Assembly: GCA_029987245.1 (NCBI GenBank)
Contig: DALTWG010000017.1
Span: 1 to 28,123 of the forward strand
Source of the DNA: Methanocorpusculum sp.
GTDB lineage: Archaea > Halobacteriota > Methanomicrobia > Methanomicrobiales > Methanocorpusculaceae
Direction: 5' to 3'
Length of the DNA: 28,123 nucleotides
This document shows, in pieces, positions 21,731 through 28,123 of the stretch. Numbering within the stretch: the first letter of the stretch is position 1; the number at the start of each line of letters is the position of its first letter. A program made the translations under genes and the position numbers. The notes beneath the pieces are model-generated. The model was not told the origin of the DNA. It did not search any database and saw nothing but the letters and a program-made list of their open reading frames with translations.

Positions 21731-23164
21731 ATGAATGAAAAAATACAGTCGTTATCTGAAACCGAATGGGAAATCCCGCGTGAGTTTGTCCCCGCTATGC
21801 GGGTTCCGGGAAGATTTTTCCTCAACAAAACGCTGGCAGAGGGCATTGAAGACGGGGCGCTTGTGCAGCTTGCAAATGTTGCAACGCTGCCAGGAATTTT
21901 AAAATACTCGCTTGGCATGCCGGATATCCACTGGGGCTACGGGTTTCCAATAGGCGGCGTCGGGGCATTCGACCGCGAGACGGGGGTAATTTCCCCGGGA
22001 GGCGTCGGATTTGACATAAACTGCGGCGTCCGGCTTATTACCACGCCTTTGCATGAATCCGACCTCAAAGACAAGCCGGAACTTATAGAAGAGCTCTTTA
22101 ACGCGGTTCCGACCGGCGTCGGAGCAAAAAGTCCCATCCGCCTTTCGCAGAAGGATTTGTCGGAGATTCTCACCGACGGCGCAAAAAAAGCCGTTGAACT
22201 CGGATTCGGCTGCGAAACCGATATCGCACACTGCGAGGAGGAGGGCAGTATGGCGGGCGCATCCGAGGAGCATGTGAGCAACAAGGCGCGCAAACGCGGT
22301 ATTCCCCAGTGCGGAACGCTTGGTTCCGGCAACCATTTCCTGGAACTGCAGGTGGTCGATGAAATCGAAGACGCGCGCCTTGCGGCGGCGTACGGCGTTA
22401 GCAAAGGGCAGGTCTGTGTCATGATTCACTGCGGCTCGCGCGGACTCGGGCATCAGGTCTGTACCGACCACTTAGCAGTCCTCGAAGATGCGGTGAAGAA
22501 ATATACTATTGCTCTTCCGGACAGACAGCTTGCCTGCGCCCCGCTTTCCTCTCCGGAAGGCGAGGCGTACTTTGATGCAATGGCGGCTTGCGCCAATTAC
22601 GCCTGGGCAAACCGGCAGATTATCACGCATATTGTGCGGGAGATTTTTGTAAAGCGTTACGGCATTTCGTATGAAGAAATGCCCTTAGTCTATGACGTTG
22701 CGCACAATGTTGCAAAGTTCGAGGAGCACACGGTTGACGGCGTCCGCCGCGAGGTTTGTGTGCACCGCAAAGGCGCAACCCGCGCCTTCGGTCCGGGGAG
22801 GGCGGAGATTGTCAAAGAGTATCGTGCGTTCGGTCAGCCGGTTATTATTCCGGGCAGCATGGGAACGCCTTCCTATCTCCTTTCAGGAACAGACGCCGCT
22901 ATGGAAAAAACCTTTGGCAGCACCTGCCACGGCTCGGGCCGCGTAAAAAGCCGCTCTTCTGCAAAAAAGAGCCTGACAGGCGAGGAAGTAGCCGCGGCCC
23001 TTGCGGCCCGCGGCATTCTGGTTAGGGCGCCCAACCCCGCTGCAATCGCCGAAGAGGCGCCGGATGTGTACAAATCAAGTTCCGATGTCGTGGGAACCGT
23101 TCGCGACGCGGGTATTTCAAAAATTGCGGCACGTCTGGTGCCCTTAGGAGTGATTAAAGGATGA
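21731..23164 (+). CDS. rtcB: tRNA-splicing / RNA 3'-phosphate ligase RtcB
   Basis: RtcB joins 2',3'-cyclic phosphate or 3'-phosphate ends to 5'-OH ends, using GTP and manganese. In archaea it seals tRNA exons after intron removal. The 477-aa protein keeps every active-site residue I could place: Asp95 and Cys98 in DINCGV, His202 in SGNHFLE, His233 in IHCGSRG, His325 in YDVAHN, and the guanylated His400 in CHGSGR. These agree in spacing with the well-studied Pyrococcus enzyme. Archease precedes it by 5 bases. Its stop overlaps the next gene as ATGA. The tRNA in this window has no intron, so the substrate lies elsewhere. Confidence 0.96.
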   Translation: MNEKIQSLSETEWEIPREFVPAMRVPGRFFLNKTLAEGIEDGALVQLANVATLPGILKYSLGMPDIHWGYGFPIGGVGAFDRETGVISPGGVGFDINCGVRLITTPLHESDLKDKPELIEELFNAVPTGVGAKSPIRLSQKDLSEILTDGAKKAVELGFGCETDIAHCEEEGSMAGASEEHVSNKARKRGIPQCGTLGSGNHFLELQVVDEIEDARLAAAYGVSKGQVCVMIHCGSRGLGHQVCTDHLAVLEDAVKKYTIALPDRQLACAPLSSPEGEAYFDAMAACANYAWANRQIITHIVREIFVKRYGISYEEMPLVYDVAHNVAKFEEHTVDGVRREVCVHRKGATRAFGPGRAEIVKEYRAFGQPVIIPGSMGTPSYLLSGTDAAMEKTFGSTCHGSGRVKSRSSAKKSLTGEEVAAALAARGILVRAPNPAAIAEEAPDVYKSSSDVVGTVRDAGISKIAARLVPLGVIKG

Positions 23165-23727
23165 GTCTTTGTGTATTATGGGATAGAAAAATGACGTTTC
23201 ACACGCTGGTCGAAGACGTGACCGGCGCCTGTGAAGCGGTAACGCCGTTGATTTTAGCCGCGCCCTTTTTCCGCGGCAGCTTTTCGGGGATGCTGATTCC
23301 CACAGGCTTTGGCAACACCTCGTATTCGAAGATGCTTCCTGCCCTTCGCGCCTGCGCGGGGCGGATTGAAGATTACCTTGAAGCGGGCGGCAAACTGCTT
23401 GTCTTTGGCGCGGCCGACGCAGGACCCGGCCGCTATGACTGGCTGCCGGTCGATGTCGAATACCACTTCGAGTTCCAGGAACATCAGCTTACCCCCGGGT
23501 CATCCAAATGGACAAACATCTTCGACGGCTATGACACGGCAAAATTTGCCTGCGACGGCTGGTTTACCAAATACGAGGGCACGCCTGTTGCCACATCGCA
23601 AAACGGCTTCCCGGTAATGGTCGAGTGCCCTGTGGGTAAAGGTACGCTTCTTTTGGCCGGCACGCATGAATATCCAAGCAGCTCCTTTTTGCAGGAGTTT
23701 GCCAAGGGAGAGAATGTGAGGTTCTGA
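23161..23727 (+). CDS. Hypothetical protein with glutamine-amidotransferase/ThuA-like fold
   Basis: The 188-aa product carries MLIPTGFGN, then IEDYLEAGGKLLVFGAAD and later GKGTLLLAGTHEYP. This pattern of a hydrophobic strand, an ordered helix and a Gly-Gly loop is seen in class I amidotransferase-like or ThuA-like domains. The nucleophilic Cys elbow is not evident, so it is probably non-catalytic or acts differently. Both ends overlap neighbours (ATGA with rtcB, TGATG with the aldo/keto reductase), indicating a single transcript. I do not assign a function; a role linked to RNA ligation is unproven. Confidence 0.7.
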   Translation: MSLCVLWDRKMTFHTLVEDVTGACEAVTPLILAAPFFRGSFSGMLIPTGFGNTSYSKMLPALRACAGRIEDYLEAGGKLLVFGAADAGPGRYDWLPVDVEYHFEFQEHQLTPGSSKWTNIFDGYDTAKFACDGWFTKYEGTPVATSQNGFPVMVECPVGKGTLLLAGTHEYPSSSFLQEFAKGENVRF

Positions 23728-24860
23728 TGCTCTATTCTGAGTTCAAAGGACTGAAGATTTCGCAGATGGGTTTTGGTCTGATGCGTCTGCCCATAAAAGA
23801 GGGCGGCGCACTTTGCGATATCGATGAGGAAAAAACCGCAGAGATGATTAAACTCGCGTTTGATGCGGGTATTAATTATTTTGATACGGCGCCGCCTTAT
23901 CACCAGGGCGCATCGGAAAAAGTCACCGGGAAGATTCTTTCGCGCTATCCGCGGGAGTCGTATTTTTACGCGGACAAGTTTCCGGGGCTTTCCAAATCCT
24001 CGTATGAAAATATTGAGGGGACTTTTTCCGCCCAGCTTGCAGCTGCAGGCATGGAGTATTTTGATTTTTATCTGCTGCACAATGTCTGTGACTTTGATAT
24101 CGACTGGTATCTTGCAGCGGCGCCGGAATTGATTTCTTTTCTTTCGCGGATGAAGGAGGCGGGAAAAATCCGGCATGCCGGTTTTTCTCTTCACGGCAGT
24201 TTTTCACTGCTTGAGCGGTTTTTGTCGGTCTTTGGGGATGTGATGGAGTTTTGTCAGATTCAGCTGAACTGGTTTGACTGGAATTTCCAGGACGCCAAAG
24301 CGAAGGTCGCGTATTTGAATGAGCATAATATTCCCATCTGGGTTATGGAGCCGCTTCGAGGCGGAAGGCTTGTGAGCCTTCCGCCGGACGTGCGGATTTT
24401 ACAGAGGATGCTTCGGGGGGGTGAGTCGACGGTGGAGACTGCTTTCAGGTTTTTGCAGTCGGTGCCGGGTGTCACGGTGATTTTGTCGGGGGCGTCAACC
24501 TTAAAGCAGCTTGCAGAAAATGCGGGGTACTTTGCTGCGCCAAAGCCGATGAGTGAGGAGGACAAGGAGTTTTTGTTTGAGATTGCATCAGGGATTCATC
24601 AGGGGGTTCCCTGCACCAAGTGCCGGTACTGTACCGGTGTGTGCCGGCGGGGTCTGGATATTTTGAAGCTTATCTCTATCTACAATGATTTTCTTTTCTC
24701 GGGCAATGACCGGATTACGTATTTTGCACTCGATGCTTTGCCTGAGGGGGCGAAGCCGTTTGACTGTGTCGGGTGCGGGGAGTGCGAGGCAGTTTGTCCG
24801 CAGGGGATTAGGATTGCAGAGGTTATGGCGGATTTCTGTGAAAGGCTTGGGGAGAGGTAA
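23727..24860 (+). CDS. Aldo/keto reductase with C-terminal [4Fe-4S] ferredoxin-like domain
   Basis: The 377-aa protein has the aldo/keto reductase barrel with all four catalytic positions: Asp53, Tyr58, Lys84 and His118 (YFDTAPPY, FYADKFPG, YLLHNV). The C-terminal domain has two cysteine clusters, CTKCRYCTGVC (about 298-308) and CVGCGECEAVC (about 351-361). These could hold iron-sulfur clusters for electron transfer between ferredoxin and a carbonyl substrate. Such fusions are common in anaerobic archaea and clostridia; substrates are mostly unknown. It is the last gene of the archease/RtcB run and shares one base with the preceding stop. A run of nine Gs follows its TAA. Confidence 0.9.
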   Translation: MLYSEFKGLKISQMGFGLMRLPIKEGGALCDIDEEKTAEMIKLAFDAGINYFDTAPPYHQGASEKVTGKILSRYPRESYFYADKFPGLSKSSYENIEGTFSAQLAAAGMEYFDFYLLHNVCDFDIDWYLAAAPELISFLSRMKEAGKIRHAGFSLHGSFSLLERFLSVFGDVMEFCQIQLNWFDWNFQDAKAKVAYLNEHNIPIWVMEPLRGGRLVSLPPDVRILQRMLRGGESTVETAFRFLQSVPGVTVILSGASTLKQLAENAGYFAAPKPMSEEDKEFLFEIASGIHQGVPCTKCRYCTGVCRRGLDILKLISIYNDFLFSGNDRITYFALDALPEGAKPFDCVGCGECEAVCPQGIRIAEVMADFCERLGER

Positions 24861-25127
24861 GGGGGGGGGCAACATATTTTTGCAGATTCCGGGTTTGCGG
24901 GATTGGTGCGTTAATGTTTTTAGCTGATGCTGCTAATGCTGCTCGTGATGCTGCTCGTGATGCTGCTAATGAAAATTGGCTCATCTCGCCAAACGGAGCA
25001 AGATTTCGGGGGGGTCGCACGGAAAAACCGTGCTCAACCTTTCGGCGAACCGCCTCAAGGCAGTGCAGCATTTTGACTATTTTTGCTGTGCGTGAGATTT
25101 TGCGTCACGTGCGTCACGTCGCGTCAT
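24861..25127. other. Intergenic stretch with simple repeats and no convincing gene
   Basis: This stretch contains nine Gs (24861-24869), a GATGCTGCT/CGT/AAT trinucleotide-rich tandem array (24926-24973), a G7 run (25008-25014), and a hairpin GCACGG-AAAAA-CCGTGC (25017-25033). Tandem GCGTCAC-type 9- to 10-mers (about 25101-25127) lead into the first 137-bp repeat. An open frame at 24914-25228 is encoded by the repeats and then by the mobile-looking element, so I do not call it. The region looks like a remnant or insertion landing zone. Confidence 0.5.
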
Positions 25128-25264
25128 GTTGCGTCACATTGCATGTGACGCAGAAAATCCTGTGCAAATCGCGTTATATGATAAATCAGAGCATTATTTC
25201 AGGATTTGTTTTTCTGCGGCAGGTTTAGGAAATTTCAGCCGCGTACAAAATTTTTAGAGGTAAT
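25128..25264. repeat. 137-bp direct repeat, copy 1, with hairpin
   Basis: This copy aligns without gaps to 26207-26343, with roughly 80% of positions the same by eye. At 25130-25152 a perfect 10-bp inverted repeat, TGCGTCACAT-TGC-ATGTGACGCA, can form a hairpin or bind a dimer. A conserved downstream part includes TTTGTTTTTCTGCGGCAGG. It sits just downstream of the GNAT gene's stop, outside the module. Confidence 0.8.
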
Positions 25265-25298
25265 CTTATGATGCAGGTGTCTGATGTAATAATCTGAA

Positions 25299-25862
25299 TC
25301 AGGTATGCTGTAACTCTTTTTCCATGTATGAATACAGGGCAAAATAATCGATATACATCGGAACTGTGTCCTGTGATTTATTTTCGTTTATCCGGCGGAA
25401 TCCGAATTTTTCATAAAATTCGGGTACATGGTCTCTGTTTTTTGCATCAGCGGTGAGAAATCTGAATGCACTGATGTCGGCAATTCTTGATAATGCAACA
25501 AATATACGTCCGATACTCCATTTTCCAAGCCCCGAGCGCTGATATTTTTTATCTATGGCAAGTCGTGCAATTTTTATTGCAGGGTATTTCATGTGGGAAA
25601 AATAGGTAATCTTATCGTCTATATTTACTCTCTGCCGGTGAAGGCAGTCGTTAACCAGGGTAAAATAGCCGATTATTTCTGTCCGGGTGCAGATAACATG
25701 GGTTGATGCAAGTTTTGCTTCATGGCAGGCAATTGCATCTTCTTTGAAAAATCCGTTGAGGTCTGGTTCTCCACAGTCAAAGGTATCTATGGTATTTGCA
25801 AGGGGGAGAGTTTGTATTTTTGTGCAGGGCAGTATCTGGAGTGTGTTTTGGTCTATTGGCAT
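25299..25862 (-). CDS. GNAT acetyltransferase, toxin-like
   Basis: The 187-aa protein has the GNAT acetyl-CoA loop in IARLAIDKKYQRSGLGKWSI (about residues 97-116). The N-terminal DTFDCGEPDLNGFFKEDA and the C-terminal PEFYEKFGF resemble the TacT/AtaT-like group of toxin acetyltransferases, which acetylate aminoacyl-tRNA. That activity is inferred from family resemblance only. It begins 2 bases after the stop of the small gene 25865-26038, so the pair is surely cotranscribed. The module is bracketed by two 137-bp direct repeats. It may also be a plain metabolite acetyltransferase, but the two-gene layout argues for toxin-antitoxin. Confidence 0.85.
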   Translation of the reverse strand: MPIDQNTLQILPCTKIQTLPLANTIDTFDCGEPDLNGFFKEDAIACHEAKLASTHVICTRTEIIGYFTLVNDCLHRQRVNIDDKITYFSHMKYPAIKIARLAIDKKYQRSGLGKWSIGRIFVALSRIADISAFRFLTADAKNRDHVPEFYEKFGFRRINENKSQDTVPMYIDYFALYSYMEKELQHT

Positions 25863-25864
25863 GT

Positions 25865-26038
25865 TTAAAAGAAAAAGGTACTGGTGTCAATGGGGTTGTT
25901 TTTCTTTTCCAGTATGGCTGTGCGCATGAGTTCTTTTCCTTCTTCGGTAAAGGTAGGTACGGGATTTTTTATATATTCATCAAATGCAAGGGCGTCGTTT
26001 CCGGTAAGGTCAAGTCCGATTTCTATTGGTTTTGCCAT
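25865..26038 (-). CDS. Small antitoxin-like protein (57 aa) partner of the GNAT gene
   Basis: The ATG at 26038 has AAAGGAG at 26050-26044, which decides the start; the longer frame to 26185 is not needed. The protein carries the pattern F-x-E-Y-x2-N-P...TFTE-x-G-x2-LM shared with the left-edge gene. Residues 1-12 (MAKPIEIGLDLT) form a strand, followed by helical segments. It ends with an unusual hydrophobic DTSTFFF that could insert into its partner. It is 2 bases from the GNAT gene, as in type II toxin-antitoxin operons, where the antitoxin usually comes first. The antitoxin role is inferred from this layout, and the family is not named here. Confidence 0.75.
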   Translation of the reverse strand: MAKPIEIGLDLTGNDALAFDEYIKNPVPTFTEEGKELMRTAILEKKNNPIDTSTFFF

Positions 26039-26206
26039 TGGCTTTCTCCTTTCTTTTTCTGTATAGTATATTCGTTTTAAATGTATATTGCTTTTGTGTC
26101 CGGAGGGTTTTGCTTTGGTTTTTCGCTGCGTGCGGGCTGATGTTTTGCCTGTGCTCTGAGATTGTGCTGCGGCAGGTTGTGTCATGTTGCGGCAGGTTTG
26201 AGGCAG
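26039..26206 (-). promoter_or_regulatory. Promoter region of the antitoxin/GNAT operon
   Basis: The minus strand carries a TATA-like box (AATATACTATA, about 26072-26062) about 30 bases upstream of the ATG, plus the Shine-Dalgarno noted above. Degenerate GTTGCGGCAG / GTTGTGTCAT 10-mers (about 26167-26206) precede the second 137-bp repeat. No other gene is visible from 26039 to 26456. Confidence 0.45.
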
Positions 26207-26343
26207 GTTGCGTCACATCGCATGTGACGCAGAATATCCTATGCAAATCACTCCGTTTGACAAATCAAAGCATTATATCAGTATTTGTTTTTTTGCGGCA
26301 GGTTTGGGAAAACTCAGACTCATACAAAATTTCTGCAGATAAC
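26207..26343. repeat. 137-bp direct repeat, copy 2, with hairpin
   Basis: This copy matches 25128-25264 over its whole length without gaps. The hairpin TGCGTCACAT-CGC-ATGTGACGCA occupies 26209-26231; only the loop differs from copy 1 (T to C), while both arms are exact. The copies lie 1079 bases apart and flank the antitoxin/GNAT module. Confidence 0.8.
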
Positions 26344-26373
26344 CAACTCCCTCGCCCCTCCTCATTTCCACTC

Positions 26374-26384
26374 ATTATATATAC
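26374..26384 (+). promoter_or_regulatory. TATA box upstream of the adhesin-like gene
   Basis: ATTATATATAC is a strong archaeal TATA match. It predicts transcription from about 26408, giving a leader of about 50 bases before the ATG at 26457. A nine-codon frame (26431-26460, MPPQRIVHL) ends in an ATGA overlap with that ATG and could be a leader peptide. Confidence 0.5.
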
Positions 26385-26456
26385 TTTCCCGTCCAATATA
26401 CTACCATATCTGCCGACCGCATCTTCTTCGATGCCGCCGCAGCGGATCGTGCATCT

Positions 26457-26543
26457 ATGACAAAAAATTCTGTAAACCAATCCGCGAACGCGATTTCACT
26501 CCGAAAGGGGGGGGGGCGCTTCGTCTGGAACACGTATCGTTAA
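26457..26543 (+). promoter_or_regulatory. G10 homopolymer in the 5' coding region: candidate phase-variation switch
   Basis: The ATG at 26457 opens a 28-codon frame (MTKNSVNQSANAISLRKGGG, then out of frame) that stops at 26541-26543. Ten Gs occupy 26507-26516. With nine or twelve Gs the same ATG would read into the adhesin frame and encode a signal peptide with positive residues (RIVKR) and a hydrophobic core (LLALMALLFVAAVFAGAG). With ten the two are out of frame. In the adhesin frame itself a TAA lies upstream at 26473-26475, and the first ATG is at 26563. Confidence 0.75.
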
Positions 26544-26562
26544 ACGAACTCTTCTGGCGCTA

Positions 26563-28123
26563 ATGGCGCTGCTTTTCGTCGCGGCGGTGTTCGCCGGGGC
26601 GGGCGCGGCAACAAATTTCCCGACAGAACCGGGGTCTATCTCCGGCGGCACATACACTGGCGTTACCTTGACCCAAGGGGGAGAATACACGCTTCAGGGT
26701 GATGTAACTCTGGAAACAAATGGTTTAACCATCAATGGCGGAACGAGCACACAGCCGATCATTATCGACCTGAACGGACATACCCTTACCGGCACCGGCA
26801 GCGACTCTGTTATCAAGATTAGTAAAAGCAAATACTTTACGCTGACCGACTCAGACACCGCCACCGCGCATTACTTCACCTTTGTGGATAACGCCGCATG
26901 GACTCCTTATACCGGAACAGAGACCTCCTCTGCAGTACTGCTTGCTGACTTCGACCGTTCAACTGCAGTTTCAGGAGGAACAGTTGTTAAAATAGACGGC
27001 GGCATTATCACCGGCGGCTCAGCCACAAACGGCGGCGGCGTGAACATCGACCAAGGCACCTTCACCATGTCCGGCGGCAGCATCACCGGATGCAGCGCCG
27101 TAACAAGCGGCGGCGGCGTGTACAACCTCAGCGGCACCTTCGAGATGAACGGCGATGCAAAAATCACCGGATGCAGCGCAGCCTGGGGCGGCGGCGTGAA
27201 CAACGACAAAGGCATCTTCAACCTTTCCGGCGGCAGCATCACCGGATGCAGCGCAAATCTCGGCGGCGGCGGGGTGGACCTGTGCGCAGACACCTTCAAC
27301 CTTTCCGGCGCGGCAAGAATCACCGGCAACACCAAGGGCGATACCGCAAACAACGTCTATCTTGAAGGCGATTATAAAATCACCCTGTCCTCCTCTTCAC
27401 CTCTGAGTCCCGGCGCATCCATCGGCATCACGATGCAGACGCCGCCCGGCGTATTTACCGACGGCGGACAAGGCGACTACACAATTGCTGCGTACTTCAC
27501 CTCGGATGATGAAAATTATATAGTCGAGATTTCCGGAACCGAACTTACACTCACAACACCGGTCGCCAAAATCGTTAGCACTGATAAAAAATATGCCACC
27601 GTCCAGGCAGCCGTGACTGCCGCCGCCACTTCTGATCCCTATGATACAATCGAGATGCTAATTGATACTACCGAAAATATCACCATCAGCGGCAAAACAG
27701 TCACCCTCGACCTCGCCGGACACACCCTTACCGGCGACGGAAACGGCTCTGTTATCACCGTGAACAGCGGCGCAGACTTTACGTTGACCGATTCAAAGAA
27801 AGACGAAGAGCGCTACTACAACACTGCTCTTGGCAAAGCATGGACAGCCGCAACTGAGGTCGACTGGACCGCTTCCCCGAAGCAGCTGACACCGGAAACA
27901 ATAACCAGCCCTGACGACCTTGCAGCAGAAGGCGCCGTCATTAAAATGACCGGCGGCATTATCACCGGCGGCAGCGCAACATACGGCGGCGGCGTGTACA
28001 ACTGCGGCAACTTCACCATGGAAAGCGGCAGCATCACCGGATGCAGCGTAACAGGCATCTACGGCGGCGGCGGCGGCGTGTACAACGCCGGCACCTTCGA
28101 GATGAAAGGCGGCAGCATCACCG
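26563..28123 (+). CDS. Adhesin-like secreted beta-helix protein (partial; 5' frame interrupted by G10)
   Basis: This open frame runs to the window end without a stop, so the gene is partial at its 3' end. From the ATG at 26563 it begins MALLFVAAVFAGAGAATNF, a signal-peptide core lacking positive residues. The full signal peptide would come from the ATG at 26457 if the G tract lost one base. Downstream are two similar large modules, each with DLNGHTLTG or DLAGHTLTG and FTLTDS (about 26767 and 27709 onward). Between and after them are repeats of the type GGSITGCSA...GGGVYN, as in parallel beta-helix, polymorphic surface-protein-like adhesins. It is probably exported and cell-surface bound. The length and anchor cannot be known. 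Confidence 0.8.
   Translation, partial: MALLFVAAVFAGAGAATNFPTEPGSISGGTYTGVTLTQGGEYTLQGDVTLETNGLTINGGTSTQPIIIDLNGHTLTGTGSDSVIKISKSKYFTLTDSDTATAHYFTFVDNAAWTPYTGTETSSAVLLADFDRSTAVSGGTVVKIDGGIITGGSATNGGGVNIDQGTFTMSGGSITGCSAVTSGGGVYNLSGTFEMNGDAKITGCSAAWGGGVNNDKGIFNLSGGSITGCSANLGGGGVDLCADTFNLSGAARITGNTKGDTANNVYLEGDYKITLSSSSPLSPGASIGITMQTPPGVFTDGGQGDYTIAAYFTSDDENYIVEISGTELTLTTPVAKIVSTDKKYATVQAAVTAAATSDPYDTIEMLIDTTENITISGKTVTLDLAGHTLTGDGNGSVITVNSGADFTLTDSKKDEERYYNTALGKAWTAATEVDWTASPKQLTPETITSPDDLAAEGAVIKMTGGIITGGSATYGGGVYNCGNFTMESGSITGCSVTGIYGGGGGVYNAGTFEMKGGSIT

Noticed and set aside
24861..24869. G9 run after the aldo/keto reductase stop codon
   Set aside because: It lies after the TAA, so length changes would not alter any frame. 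Noted only as evidence that G-runs are not unique to the adhesin locus.
24914..25228. Open frame of 104 codons beginning MFLADAANAARDAARD
   Set aside because: Its start is a GATGCTGCT-type simple repeat and its C-terminal half is the 137-bp direct repeat. The opposite strand is equally open. It is unlikely to be a real gene.
26039..26185. N-terminal 49-residue extension of the GNAT-linked antitoxin
   Set aside because: It is Lys/Gln/Thr-rich, runs through the promoter and lies upstream of a good Shine-Dalgarno at 26050-26044. The ATG at 26038 matches the left-edge paralogue.

Overview
The window reads as a chromosomal segment of a methanogenic euryarchaeon, most likely order Methanomicrobiales and perhaps Methanocorpusculum. 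This is inferred from gene content, since no database search was possible. The indicators are a coenzyme F420 (FO synthase) CofH, a two-subunit pyruvate carboxylase, CTP-type riboflavin kinase, archaeal-type thymidylate synthase, DUF2551, the archease/RtcB pair, an archaeal prepilin peptidase, TATA-box promoters and several near-leaderless starts. No CRISPR array, rRNA or recognisable transposase was seen.

Left accessory end (1-4366). A 50-aa antitoxin-like gene runs toward the left edge. Next come arrays of the 10-mer TTTACGAGCA, which bracket an AT-rich orphan gene (376-840). They are followed by a minimal nucleotidyltransferase (MNT), a prepilin peptidase and riboflavin kinase. An AAA ATPase/DUF4143 gene is framed by a 26-bp inverted repeat.

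Core (4424-24860). An argC-argJ-argB operon encodes three arginine-pathway enzymes. A small acidic protein with a Gly-x3 repeat follows. birA lies divergent from pycBA, so the biotin ligase sits beside its probable substrate. After these come a possible structured RNA, a CAT-anticodon tRNA, an MFS transporter, divergent hpt and thyA, a YczE-like membrane protein and a FecCD-type permease with its ATPase. A minus-strand run holds a diverged cis-prenyltransferase-like protein, an ER-type signal peptidase and CofH. A plus-strand run of six genes (DUF2551, small unknown, archease, RtcB, amidotransferase-like fold protein, ferredoxin-fused aldo/keto reductase) is tightly packed with overlapping stops and starts.

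Right accessory end (24861-28123). A compact antitoxin/GNAT pair, whose antitoxin resembles the left-edge one, lies between two 137-bp direct repeats that each carry a perfect hairpin. It is followed by a surface adhesin-like beta-helix protein that runs off the window.

The most striking observation is a run of ten Gs (26507-26516) between a natural start codon and the adhesin reading frame. At ten Gs the frame closes after 28 codons; at nine (or twelve) the start joins the adhesin frame and supplies a complete signal peptide. This is the architecture of a phase-variable contingency locus, or alternatively of a homopolymer sequencing error, and reads would decide.
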